Part shown: positions 11,486-23,124 of the stretch, piece by piece
Layout: each line of letters opens with the position of its first letter
Numbering within the stretch: position 1 is the first letter of the stretch
From: Lithospermum erythrorhizon
Lineage: Eukaryota; Streptophyta; Magnoliopsida; Boraginales; Boraginaceae
Direction of reading: 5' to 3'
Length of the DNA stretch: 64,000 bases
Assembly: GCA_019722365.1 (NCBI GenBank)
Contig: JADFUC010001242.1
Location: 42,726 to 106,725 of the forward strand
The notes under the pieces: generated by a model
What the model saw: the letters and a program-made list of their open reading frames with translations, nothing else
What the model was told of the DNA's origin: nothing
Databases searched by the model: none
Program-made: the position numbers and the translations under genes

Positions 11486-13920
11486 TGAATAAGCCAAGTT
11501 ACGCTCTAAGCAATTGAATTGTATTACATATATCGGTTATGGGGACCCGAGATAAGAGGTAAATAAATTTAGAATAAAATCTATATACCGAGACTAGTAT
11601 TACATGTGAGTAGTAGTTTATGTCACGAGAAATTTAACATTTAGAATCTAAGTTTACAATAATTTAAAATGCTAAAAGTGGAGATATTATAACACCGCTA
11701 CTCAACGCCTTAAACCATCCTAATATCTTCCACCTACCACCTTTATCTTCTCATCCTTATCATCATATCATCTTTCAAACAAAATCTCATCCCTTTTTTC
11801 CTCAAGGTGGCCGAACCTACCCCATCCCCATCCCCTTGATTTTTTTTTTCATTTTCTTGGTAAAATCTTGTGGAATCTAGCTTCATAATCTTGTTCCCCA
11901 TCTCTCGTTCATCAAAGGTATGACTTTTAATCTTCAAATCTCATCATTTTAGGCTATAGTTGACTATTTTGTTAGTTTGACTTTTGAGTTGACTTGGAGT
12001 TTAAGACTATATAATGGTATTTTTACGTATCTAGGCCTACTAGGTGGTTAGAGGTTGTTATGGTTGATTTTTGGGGTTGTAATGTGTTGGATGTCGTAGG
12101 GTTGACTTTCTTGTTGACTTTTCACAAACCACCTTTAAGTTATAATATGATGTTTTGGGATTTTAATATAGTTGTTGGGAGTAGTTGTTGATTTTCTTGA
12201 TGTTGATTGGAAAAGATTATGTTGAGGTAGTTGTGTGTTGAGTAGTAGTTGGCATTTGAATTAAAGGTCAGGGATAATGGTTTAATTAATTGGGGAATTG
12301 ATTGTTGGATTGACGTAATTTTTAGAGTGCTATTTGCTGGGAAAAGTATGATCGCCAAAATTGAGAAATTGGTAGGGCTGAAGTTTTGTCGCTTTTTAGT
12401 CGTTAGAAATGAGTAGTCTTTTTTTCACCTGCAGTTATTGCTGATAACTAGAACGCGTTAAAAGTTGAAATTTTAGAAATTGTTTACTAGTTTTGGTGTT
12501 TTATCATGGTATTCATTTCAATTATGAGATGTTGTGTACACCGGATTTAAGTGGAGAAAAATTACCTTTTTATGCTATATCAATAATCGGGTAGTTTTGT
12601 TGGACTAGGATCCTTATACTGGTCAGTTGGCTTACATTTGATCTTATTTGGGATTTAATAAATGTAAGAGGATGTTATTAATCGGGAAGTAAATAATGTA
12701 TATAATTGTTGATGTGAGTCGTTCTCGACTCCAAGACGGACTACCTGTAGATATTCTAGTTACTTTGACTGAGGTGACTACAAATCTCATTAACAGGAAC
12801 CTTTCATATATATTATGATTATATATTCAAGATAAAGCTATATGTGACTATATTGGTATATATTGGGATGTTATGAGATTGTTGTTATGAGATTGATGCT
12901 ATGAGATTGTGATAGTTGTTGTGATTATACCACGGTGCTGTGTGTGATTGTGTTGCCAGGGTTGTGTATTGTCAGACGTGGCTCAGATCGTGTTTTTGCA
13001 GTTGATTTGGAGGAATGATACGTGTATATATACATTGGGTGAGTAGCCTAATCGGAAGGTTTGGCGGATATGCGATTGGAAGGAGTAGCCCCGAGGTGAT
13101 TCCTGAGGTTCGGTGTGATATGCATATTGAAATAGTAGCCTTGGTCGGGAGGATTGATGTATATATATCCGTGCGCATGACACAGAGCATTGTGATGTGT
13201 GATCGGGAGTGGATGTGGACGGAGGTTTTTGAATTTGTACATTTTGGCCGGGACTAACCTTATTGTTTGTGTTGTTTATTTGAATGAATATTTGATCGCG
13301 GCGGTCGATGGTTATGAATATATGTATGGAGTGTTTCATTGATCTGGTAGTAATATTAATAAGAGGTTACTGTTTAATATTATACATATGCTTTTATATA
13401 TAATTATGATTATATGTGGTTGGATACCATTCGTGGTATTTGAAGCCCACTAAACTTCACAAATTTTACTCCCTATTCTCTTTGGACGGGCTTGTCCGTG
13501 TCAGGAATTGATCGCCGTGGTCAGCCGGGGAGGAGCTACGCTGATGTGTTACGATTAAGATCAGAGCGAGGCGGTGGCATAGGAAGTCCTCAACAAATTT
13601 TCTTTCTAATATCTTTTTCCTCTTGTTATGTTTCAAGACTTTTATGTTGTATTACGGGTCGTGTGTGACCACATTATTATGATGTATCGCGAGACCAAGT
13701 TGGCTCCGTTGGTTGTATATTTGTGAATGGGATGTATGTTTGTGTTGTTGATATGTTATTTTGGGTTGTGTTGTTAGTTCACCGTGATGGACTAAAGAGT
13801 ATTTTATTATTAATATCAAATGAAGTCTTTTTATGTTGTTATCCATCGATCAAAGTAATTCAAGGCATAGTTGTTGATTTATCTTAACTCGTGATTTTGC
13901 CGACTAAAGTAGCCATTACA
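11486..13920 (+). repeat. 3' LTR of element B
   Basis: It starts TGAATAAGCC after the polypurine tract and ends GCCATTACA. The block 13770-13860 is the reverse complement of 7020-7090 in the LTR of A, and 12720-13560 also aligns with A in reverse. Length is about 2435 bases. The first 200 bases diverge strongly from A's LTR start, so the left end is uncertain by some tens of bases. Confidence 0.7.
12798..12817 (+). promoter_or_regulatory. Candidate LTR core promoter (element B)
   Basis: AACCTTTCATATATATTATG, the best-preserved copy of the TATA-like box shared by the LTRs of A, B, C and D. The role is inferred from this conservation and its mid-LTR position. Confidence 0.4.
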
Positions 13921-16406
13921 TATATAATTTAATTTAATCGCTTTTAGCGTAACGAGTTATTTCAAAGAGAGATCCTTTTATTTCACTAGATAATCATATT
14001 TTAATCCTCAAAACCCAACAACCGCCTCGAAGTTCAAGCACTATGGTAAGATAATTAGTAATATGTATATCAAAGTCGCCGTGTACCTGGGTAGAAAAAT
14101 TGACAAGAAAATATACAATCAAAATACTGCCTAAACGATAATCTAAAGTCTCTAAGACAAAATGCTGCATTACCGGAATCAAGAAGAAGATCATTGAAAG
14201 CATATCCTAGTCACCCTATATGTACCTATGATAATACTGTCCCTAAGAAAAGATGGTTCAACACTTAACGCTTTCTTTTAACTACAAAATTCTGGAGGTC
14301 CCCAAATAAATAGGTGAGCTACGAAGCTCAATGAATATTCATATAATGATTCATAACTAATCATATATATATATATGTAAAATCGTATATTTATATGAAC
14401 TATGTCAATGAGATGTTACACTTGAATAATTACTTATCATACTTGTTAAATTTCATGTCAAAATATAGTCTCAATAATTTGATACAATCAACTTCTCAAA
14501 TAATCCAACTTAATTTAATAATATCAGGTAATCCAATAATATCAAATAGTTCAACCAAATAAACTATCATATACATAATCAAGAACTTCTCAATATACGG
14601 CATAAATAATAATTCCAATCCGACCTCTACAGCTCACTCCCTTTCTAATAAAAGAAAATCAACGCCACTGCTTCTTCTACTCCAAAGAAAAGAGGATAAA
14701 ATAATATAAAATGAATCACCAATTGTTTCTACGTCAGCAAACGGGGACAACAACTAACTTGAATAGAGTCCAATCAACAAATCGATAATAAATGAGATAA
14801 TATGACCGCGATTCAAGAATATCAAGGAGAAAGCTATCATCATAAACCACAACTCATCAATATATCGATTTCATAACATCATAGCTTAATAATATAACAT
14901 TTATCAACATCGTAAGTCTCAATACATTACTTTCATCATTTATCATAATCAGTCAAATAACGTACTCATCATATCATCATCTCATAACACATATAATCAC
15001 ATTTCATAAATATAACCCATTACATTAAAAATTACACAATTCACATATACACAATATATGAAAGGTTATGTCACGTTATACAAATACTCACCTCAAGCCA
15101 ACAACAATATGCAACAACTTTATTACGCAAACAACTACTCCAACCACCTACTGGATATCAACACCTAAAAGAATACAAATAATAACAATTATCTTTAGAC
15201 ATACTCTTTATTTTAATAGAAAATAGTTAATAATTCTAAATAAATTACAAATTTTGATTATTTAACAAAGCTTCAACCTTTAATATGATAGTATTTTCTC
15301 ATACTTATAAATTTTTGTATCTAAAAAAATAATAATTATAATTTAAAACTAAATAAATACCAGATATTTTCAAATAATTTTAATAGACCAAAAATTCATC
15401 TATCAATATATTAAAACCTGAAAATTATTTTTATAATAGAAAAATATAATTTATTTTACTTTATTTCAGTTTTAGTGAAATAATATTCAAAAATTCAAAA
15501 TAATTACTTATATATTAAAAAATCAGTTTTATAAATTATATTTATAAGCAAACTACCAAGATATTTTATCAAAATCAAGACTTTATTTGTTTATAATTAA
15601 ATTCGAACTATTTCCCATTTTAAACCTAAAATTTGAAATAAATATTTAATTAAATAAATATAACATCTAAAATCAAATTAATATTTTATCTCAATATTTA
15701 TGAATAAAAATTGAATTTAATAAATCCAAATTATTAGAATACTTATTCATAATCTAAAGTCCAAATGAGATTCAATACATACAACCTTAATTATCATTGT
15801 CATAGTTAATATTACTATTATATTCATTCATTGATTAAATTTTTATATCAAGCTTTTGGATTTTGCCTTTCAAGTGTCAACTGTAATACAAATCATCATT
15901 ATTGTCAATTGTTATATTACATATACTATTCTATGTGATTTGGTATTGATATATGGAGGTACTACAAGTTGATTATTTTGCATGCATGTCAATGATTCAA
16001 TGATATTTGTGAAGGTGCTAAGAATTATGGGTAATTTAGAAATAATGTAATAGAAATATGTAAAAGAGGTTGAATGGAACGGATGATCCACGGTTAACTT
16101 TAACGAAGGGATTAATGGAGGGGGTATGAACGGTTCTTTAATTTAACTATAAAGATAAATATAATTATTTTAATAGGAGAAGGGTATATGTGCTTCTTTG
16201 AAAAAGTACAGGGTCTATATGCATTTTCATCTTTCTTAAATGGGCAAAAGGCCCAATTTTTAATTGGATTCATTTCAATGATTAGGAAAAGAGTTAGAAA
16301 TATTAAAATCATGTGATCACCAAATATTTTACCTAACAAAGAGACAAGCACTCTGGCTGAGTAAGATGTTTCATTTTCAAAGAGAGAGGAGGCAGGTGGG
16401 GAGTTG
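13921..16406. other. AT-rich region with old LTR remnant
   Basis: About 14100-15250 is similar, on the same strand, to the split LTR of element D (26640-27115, continuing at about 36200-36600). Shared landmarks are the AACTACAAAATTCT block, AGCTCAATGAATAT, and AATATATGAAAGGTTA followed by ATACTCACCTCAAGCCA. It is therefore a minus-oriented solo or truncated LTR. The rest (15250-16406) is very AT-rich and I recognise nothing in it. A purine-rich stretch at 16378-16403 precedes element C. Confidence 0.55.
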
Positions 16407-17554
16407 TGTGATAACCCGTTCTATTAATATTATGAAATAGTATACTAGTTGCTCGTGGAGTATTTCGAGGAGAAATCAAATTTTCTAAGTTAATTCAAGT
16501 TGAGATACGGCGAATCATCTACAGGCCATGTTTCAGTATTTAAGATTTTAAAGTTGTAATCGAATGGTATAATATTATTTGGGGGATTAGAAGTTAAATT
16601 TATATTAGAGTTGTGTTGTTAAATCGAGACGAGAATTAAGCCGAAAACCGAACGAGAAAGTGAGGAATTCTTGAGATATTTTGGCACGGACCCCACGGGA
16701 CCTTTTTTATCCTTATCTTCTCATCATTATCCACCCACCAACTTCATTTTTCTTCTTTCTTCTTCTTAGGGGTCAAATGGTCATCCCTCCCCTCAAATTT
16801 TTTCCATTTCTCACATTGTCGCCAAAATCAAGAACAACTATGACCATCTTCTCTCGCTATCCTCATCACATCTAGGTAAGAAAGATCGAATTCTTGGGAT
16901 ATTTCTTGCTTTAAAGAGTTGACTTTCCTTGATTTGGTTGACTTTAGATCTTCAATTTATTATGGTACGTAAATGTTAACTGGTATCGCGTAGGGATTAG
17001 CAATGATTTTGAGAAGTATCAAGGAAGTAGTGTAAGTGTTATGTTGACTTTTATTGACTTTTCTAAATTCGACATTAAAATGGTAATATGAGGTTAAAGG
17101 ACTTTTAATATAGTTGTTTTGGGTATAGAATTATTGGCTCGATATGGATAGTAGAATTTTAGTTGAGAAAGCCTGGGGAAAGTTCAGATAGCTGTGATTG
17201 AATTGAGGTTGTATTTAATGGATTAATTAGTTGTCAATTGATTGTTGGATTGATTAGAATGCTTCGAAGTGTTAAGGTTGGGGGTAATAATGTAATGACC
17301 GAATATTGAAATGTAGTTATGCTTGAACGTTAGAAGTGGTATATCAATCTTCGGGGATGATGATTGCTTAGAGTTGTAAATTGAATCGTGAGACGGGTAT
17401 AACACTCTGATATATATGACGTTAAGCAGGCGCTATTCTACGAGATTTATTATACTGTATAAATTTTGAATAGAGTTGAGCCCGGATCTAGTACGAGGAT
17501 CATTGAGAGTTATGATTACTACTAGCTCGAAAGTAGTACAAATTCACGATGGGG

Positions 17555-17572
17555 ACCTTCATATATATTATG
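17555..17572 (+). promoter_or_regulatory. Candidate LTR core promoter (element C, 5' LTR)
   Basis: ACCTTCATATATATTATG, the same box as in element B, here preceded by TTCACGATGGGG. The 3' LTR copy is at 24271-24290. The role is inferred. Confidence 0.35.
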
Positions 17573-18024
17573 TTATATATTTTAGCAAGTTATCTTGGGA
17601 TTATTCTGATATGTATTGTGTGATTTATGATTGATACTATGTGTAAACTTCTTTGATTTATGATTCATAATGATGAAATAATTCGCATTTGGGTTATATT
17701 AAGGAAAATTGAGATTTTAATTCATATCAAGCATATTAGTATTATGATTTATATCATGGGATAAGTTGTGAATATGATTCATGTTATGAGATTTTGTGTA
17801 CGTGGTGTCAGCAGGCCTAAGGCCGATGTGTTTGATCGGCCAGGTGTTACTTCATGAGCGGCATCCCGACCGGGAGGTTCAAAGTGGAAGATATTACAGT
17901 GTGGGTTGCCCCGTGGATTCGGGAGGCCTGCGTGTGATATGCACATTGAGGGGTGTAGCCTGGTCGGGAGGATGGAGGTGAGGCCTCATCCGATTACGTG
18001 GAGGGCGGATTCTCGCAGTATTAT

Positions 18025-18135
18025 TTGGAGTGGATTCCTCATGTGTGTATTATTTGAGGTGGATTCCTCATGGCGTGTATTATTTGGAGTGTGATTCCTC
18101 ATGTGTGTATTATTTGGAGTGTATTCCTCATTTGA
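18025..18135 (+). repeat. Tandem repeat in LTR, about 32-bp unit
   Basis: About four units of a GTGTGTATTATTTGGAGTGGATTCCTCAT-like sequence lie in tandem. A matching, less regular array is in the 3' LTR at about 24695-24830, and related units occur in reverse at about 345-435 in element A. It is a minisatellite inside U3/R of this LTR family. Confidence 0.75.
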
Positions 18136-18802
18136 TGCCTTTGTGTGTCAACTGCTTCCCTTGAATGAATATGCGTATTTATGACTTATAAGCTCATGTG
18201 TATAGTTTTATGTAACATCGTATAAGAGGATTCTATGCAGTTGTGACTATTATTCATTGTGTGGCCCGGGTTGATGTATAAGCATATATTATTTATATAA
18301 GTATGAATATGTATAATGGGGACCAAATTGGTATTTGTATTCACTAAATTTTTAATAGTCACTCCCTTTTCTATGGGCGGGGGCGTTTATGCCTAGGTTC
18401 TCAAGAGGTCGATCAAGGAGGTTGTCGGTAGTTGCATTGACAGCCGCAGTATCAAGATCAGACGAGGCGGTGGTGGCATAGGAAATCCTCATCAGTCATT
18501 TCCCTTGTGTTGTAAATTTGTATATTGTTAGACTTGGTATCAGAGCTATCAGGGTCCGTTGTCATACTTTCCTATGTTGCATTTTTGGATTCTTTGTATC
18601 TTTGAGTTGTATAAGGATGTAAATTTGTATTATGTTGTTCGTTGTTTTATCAGAGCATGTTAGTTCACCACGACGACAAAAGTGTATTTTTATTATTATT
18701 AATGTCAAAATGAAGTCTTTTATGTTGTCATCCATCGACGGCAGACTGTGTACAAAAGTTAACATGACCTTAATTCGGCGGCCGACCTCAAAGTGGGTCA
18801 CA

Positions 18803-21800
18803 TAATTTTGCACGTGAGTTTAGGCTCTCAAATTTTCCTGCGGTGTCCCTGCGGTGGCTATGTGCTCAGTGTAAGATGGTCAAGTGGTGGTCGGTATTCG
18901 ACTTTGGGAGTCCCAATTCTTTTCTTTCGTTGATCGCTGACTGCCGAGGATACTCCGGAAGATTTTCGGCCGAATCATGTGAACAATTTGGTAGGGGAAG
19001 GTCGAGATGCATGGTATTTATTGTTACAAGTTTCCACATTAGGTTCGAGGCGGTTAGTAAATTTGATGAATACACACTGATGATGTTTATCCGATTACGG
19101 TTCCCATTGAAGTTGGGTAGATTTTATTTTTCACTTTGGGATAACAAGAGAGGATGTGAACCTGCGTAAAAGTTTGAATCGAGACATTAAGATGATGAGT
19201 GGTTGGAATTTTGTTGGGGAGAAAGGAGATACTCAAAAAGATGTTGGAAAGAAATCTATAATGTCGAGTTGGAGTTGTCGAGTGGTTGAGGTGTTTGTGT
19301 AAATCTAAGAGTATTAAGGTAATCCGCAGATTGTGGTATAAGATTGTTGATTCTTAGACGGGTGAAGTTAAATCGGTATACTGAAATAACCGGTGTGAAG
19401 AGTGTTGGTGATAATTATGATAGCTGGACCCAAGTGTTGTGGCAGAGAGGATTAATTTAGTTGATCGATCGTGATGGGCCACTCGTGAAGCATTTAAGTG
19501 AGTTAATGAATCTTGTCCATGTAGGGTATGAATATGAGGCAAGCAAGAGAAGATGTAAATGTCGAATAGGTTGATATTGAAAATTCTATTTCGATGATAC
19601 TAAGGAATCGAGGATGTTTAAATGGGAATTTTTTTTCCAGAAACTCGTTATTACGATTGGTCGATTAAAGCGAGGTTATCGATCATCTAGATGTATTGGA
19701 ATATGTTGGTACATCTCGAAATATTGAAAATTGGTATTGTGGAATTATCCGAGTACTCTATTAGTTGATATGAAGTTGGATTTAATGTAACCGAACAGAT
19801 TGGGATAAAGATGAATATTTTAGTTGATTTTTATTTCTCAAGTTTTATGTTGCTTAAGTTGTGAATTGCTGTTTGGAGAATAAAAGTGGGAAAAAAAGAA
19901 GAAAATTTTTGGGACTCGGGGGAAATAAAAGAAGTTTAGTAGTACTCTATTAATAGGCTATTTAGATGGACGGAAAAAAATCGATAACGATTGGGTAGTA
20001 AGTCCGATGAAGGAAGAATATTAAAAGGAGAAATTAGTTGATATACCAAGAAGGGACTTAAGAAGGAATTACTGATAATGAAGGTGTGACCTTCAGAACA
20101 ACACATTAAAGCGAGGAGACTGGGATGGAGTTGTTTCAAAAGTGTGTTATGTATCAAGTCGGGTACGAGACCATTCTTTCCCAAGACAATAAAACGTTGA
20201 GACTGATGTTTATCTAACAATTTTAAGGAAATAAAGGATCTTAGCGGAATACCGATATATTATTTAAAGTCAACATCAAATAGGGAATTTTGGGAATTAC
20301 GTAACATGATTGGGATTAGCTCTAAACGAGATTTTTGGTGGTTGTTAATCTATGATGAAGTTGTGTATAATCGCATCATGATGAAACGTGGAAGTACGTA
20401 AATGTAACCCGCCGGAAGCGTATGATATGCTGGGTATATGTTATGTCGGGTATGTGATACGTGAGTTGTAAATTACTATGAATTGAAAGAAGAAAGCATG
20501 AGATTAAGATATAAATTTGCTAATAATAGTTGAACATCAAAGATTTACTTAATGGCAATTTGTTGTCCGAGTAGTCAAGGAAAAGACATGAAAGGAATGA
20601 TGATTTCTTCAAGACTTGAATATATTGTATGCAATTATGGTTAGCAGGACGTGAATAGATGGTTGAGAAGGTTAAAGGTTAAAACGAATCAAAGGGTACG
20701 GATTTCATTTCTTTGTCGAATACACTACGACATTAAGATGATAAGTGGGAGTAAAATGTTGGATATCATATTGGTTACAAGATGTTGATAACCCATTGTG
20801 TTCCGATTCAAAGGTTGAGGATAAATTTTTGGTTACGAAGTTGAGGGTATAAGCGAATTCTCAGAAATTATAAGATTTGAAATACCTAATTTCCTAGAGA
20901 AAGTTGGACTAACAAGAAGGAAATTCCAGGGGAATTAGTAACGAATATCAATGAATATCGATCTCCCCTATAAGAAAAAATATGATGGTTAATGTATCGG
21001 GTCATAAATGAATTTTTTGTTTAAGGAATACAGATGGAAACTAATGATGGTGATACTAATGTTAGTTCTAAGGATTTGAATTAATGGACTAATGAAAGGT
21101 AAATATGACAAATTCAAGTGGACAATGAGTATTAACAACAGAATATAATGGCCGCACATAATTCGTATATGAAGGCTATGAGAATGAGCCTATCATGGTG
21201 GTATACTGTGAGACTTGTAGTTTTGAGGTGTATCAGGGGTTTGAGAATAATTGCATCATGAGAGGAAGAAAGAGGTCAGTAACCCATAACTCTAGAGGAT
21301 ACCGAAAAAAAAAAATTTATACTTATGATTCTGGATGATGGATTTGGAGAAATGCTTCACAAGAATAATAATTGAATTGTTACGAATAGATCTACAAGTT
21401 TTCTCTGTAAGGTTGAATCATTATGTGAAGTGTATGTTGATGTGAGCAATTATAAGAATCGTGGATTCGTAACGTCATGCAGGACGCGAGTCAAGATGTT
21501 AAACGAAGCTCAGGTGCTAATAATAAAGCGAGGTCATGTCAATTAGAATACAAATAAAGGAATTCATGAATTCAAGGACAAATATTTGGAAATATTATGT
21601 GCTGATTATAAAGGCCTTTCCGGAAAGTAGTGACTATTGTACGAGGTACATTTTATCAAGTGTAAAGACCCGAAAGTTAACAGATGATAATTTAAGTAAG
21701 AGGAAAGCTGCTCACTGTGAGTACTAACTTCCAAGCCAAGGTTAGGATGGCACCATCGGAAGCTATTGGAAGAGATGTTGAGTTCTACATTGCCGAAATG

Positions 21801-23124
21801 AGATGGGAGGAAAGGAAAACACTCTAATGGAATACTAAGAACTCGAGGGAAGAATAGAACCTGGAAGACTACCACAAAGAATAAAAAGTTTCATGTTAAA
21901 TTAATGAAGGAATGGCATCGGTGGATGCGAGTAATATAGCCAAGTGAATGTGAATTAGGATTCATAAAGTAATTATACAGAGAAGGAGGACTAAAGGAAG
22001 GTAATAAGCCGCACGTCTTAACAATTTTTGGTGTAAGCACGCGCACTATACTTTGCCGATATGAAAGTTCATAATATGTCAAAGGAATATAGATTGAAAT
22101 TTTCAACTAGACTAGAACCGAGACATCGGGAGTGAGATTATGCTAAAAGTGATATTGACAGCTATCGAGCTAGTATTGTTCTCCGATAAAGGGTTATCAG
22201 GCAGATGGTGTGAATGATCGGTTAACATTGCAGCATGGATGATATATATATATGCATGTTGTTGGAATTATTGGGCGTGGAAATCGGATGTTGATAAATC
22301 ATGGTAAGACTAGAAATAGGCGATGTTAACCTAGAGCCTGTGGTATATATGCTATGGTGAAATTGAGATAATGATAACTTTATGGTTAAGATGTTAAGCA
22401 GATGACATGGTGTTGATATAAATGAAATGAAAGGTGCAAGTGGAAAAAACAAACACGATATTGACTCATACCATGATGAAATCAAGGATTTAATAACCAT
22501 ATGAAGTGTTTGGTGATAATGTATCACGTGAGCCAAGCGATGTGATGCTATATACATACACCGTAGACTAACAGTAAGCTTATTAAGGCCTATATGACAT
22601 ACTATGAAGTGGTGTTTTAAGAGGTATATATGCGGAGCATTACGAATGGTGGGGGTTTATCGGTGATGTATTATATGTTAGTTGTACGTAAACCTGGGTG
22701 TATTTATCGTATACAAATACCAAGATAATCAAGAATAAATAATTTGATGAGTGGGGCTTTGATAAGAGAATTTAGTTGCAACACAATAATCAAAGTCAAC
22801 AACGAAAGGAGACATGACACCTAATTATGAGCTTCTGGATACGGTCGTATATCGTTGATATGTATATTGATTTGAGCGGTATTACTGATGGTTGATTTAT
22901 GATATTGATACACAAAGAATTATGGGTGTTAGGTGTATTGGTGGGATAATGAGGACGAGCATCGTAGTCATATATGACACGCGATGATTATGGCTATGTC
23001 GAAAATGATTGCGACAAAGATGTCATGATATCTGCAATAAGAGCATATCAAAGGCGAGTCAAAGATAAAAAAAAAAATCGGAGTCTTATGTAAATTTCGA
23101 GACGAATTTTATAAGGTGGTAGGA
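18803..23124 (+). other. Interior of element C, no recognised coding
   Basis: The longest frames are about 110 codons (18843-19169 plus; 22222-22557 minus), and none shows a domain I recognise. Composition is A-, G- and T-rich with few C on the plus strand, and there are frequent near-repeats of short phrases. Nothing indicates a captured host gene. If the element is mobile it would use proteins supplied in trans. Confidence 0.5.

Larger units (their letters stand above)
9199..13920 (+). mobile_element. Element B: Ty3/Gypsy element, 3' half only
   Basis: Seen: an interior from mid-RT (9199) through RNase H and integrase, a polypurine tract near 11472, then an LTR (11486-13920). No gag, protease or 5' LTR is present, because element A occupies the upstream side and abuts B exactly at its own TG end. 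The missing half should lie left of the window. The coding sequence is close to that of A (the integrase core is nearly identical), so A and B are of one family, one nested in the other. Confidence 0.8.
16407..18802 (+). repeat. 5' LTR of element C
   Basis: It runs from TGTGATAACCCG to GGGTCACA. It matches 23125 to about 25450 in long blocks: the roughly 60 bases starting AAATCGAGACGAGAATTAAG at 16620 and 23338 are identical. It contains a tandem repeat at about 18025-18135 and, unexpectedly, an exact TGGTATCAGAGC at 18535-18546. The position where a primer binding site is expected (after 18802) is poorly conserved. Confidence 0.75.

Noticed and set aside
16378..16406. Purine-rich stretch before element C's left LTR, like a polypurine tract of an upstream element
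   Set aside because: No matching interior upstream was recognised, and the LTR at 16407 pairs with the one at 23125 as a 5' LTR.
18843..19169. 108-codon plus frame at the start of element C's interior
   Set aside because: No domain recognised, no start context, opposite-strand frame of similar length; treated as chance.
22222..22557. 111-codon minus frame in element C's interior
   Set aside because: Low-complexity, no family resemblance, antisense to the element.
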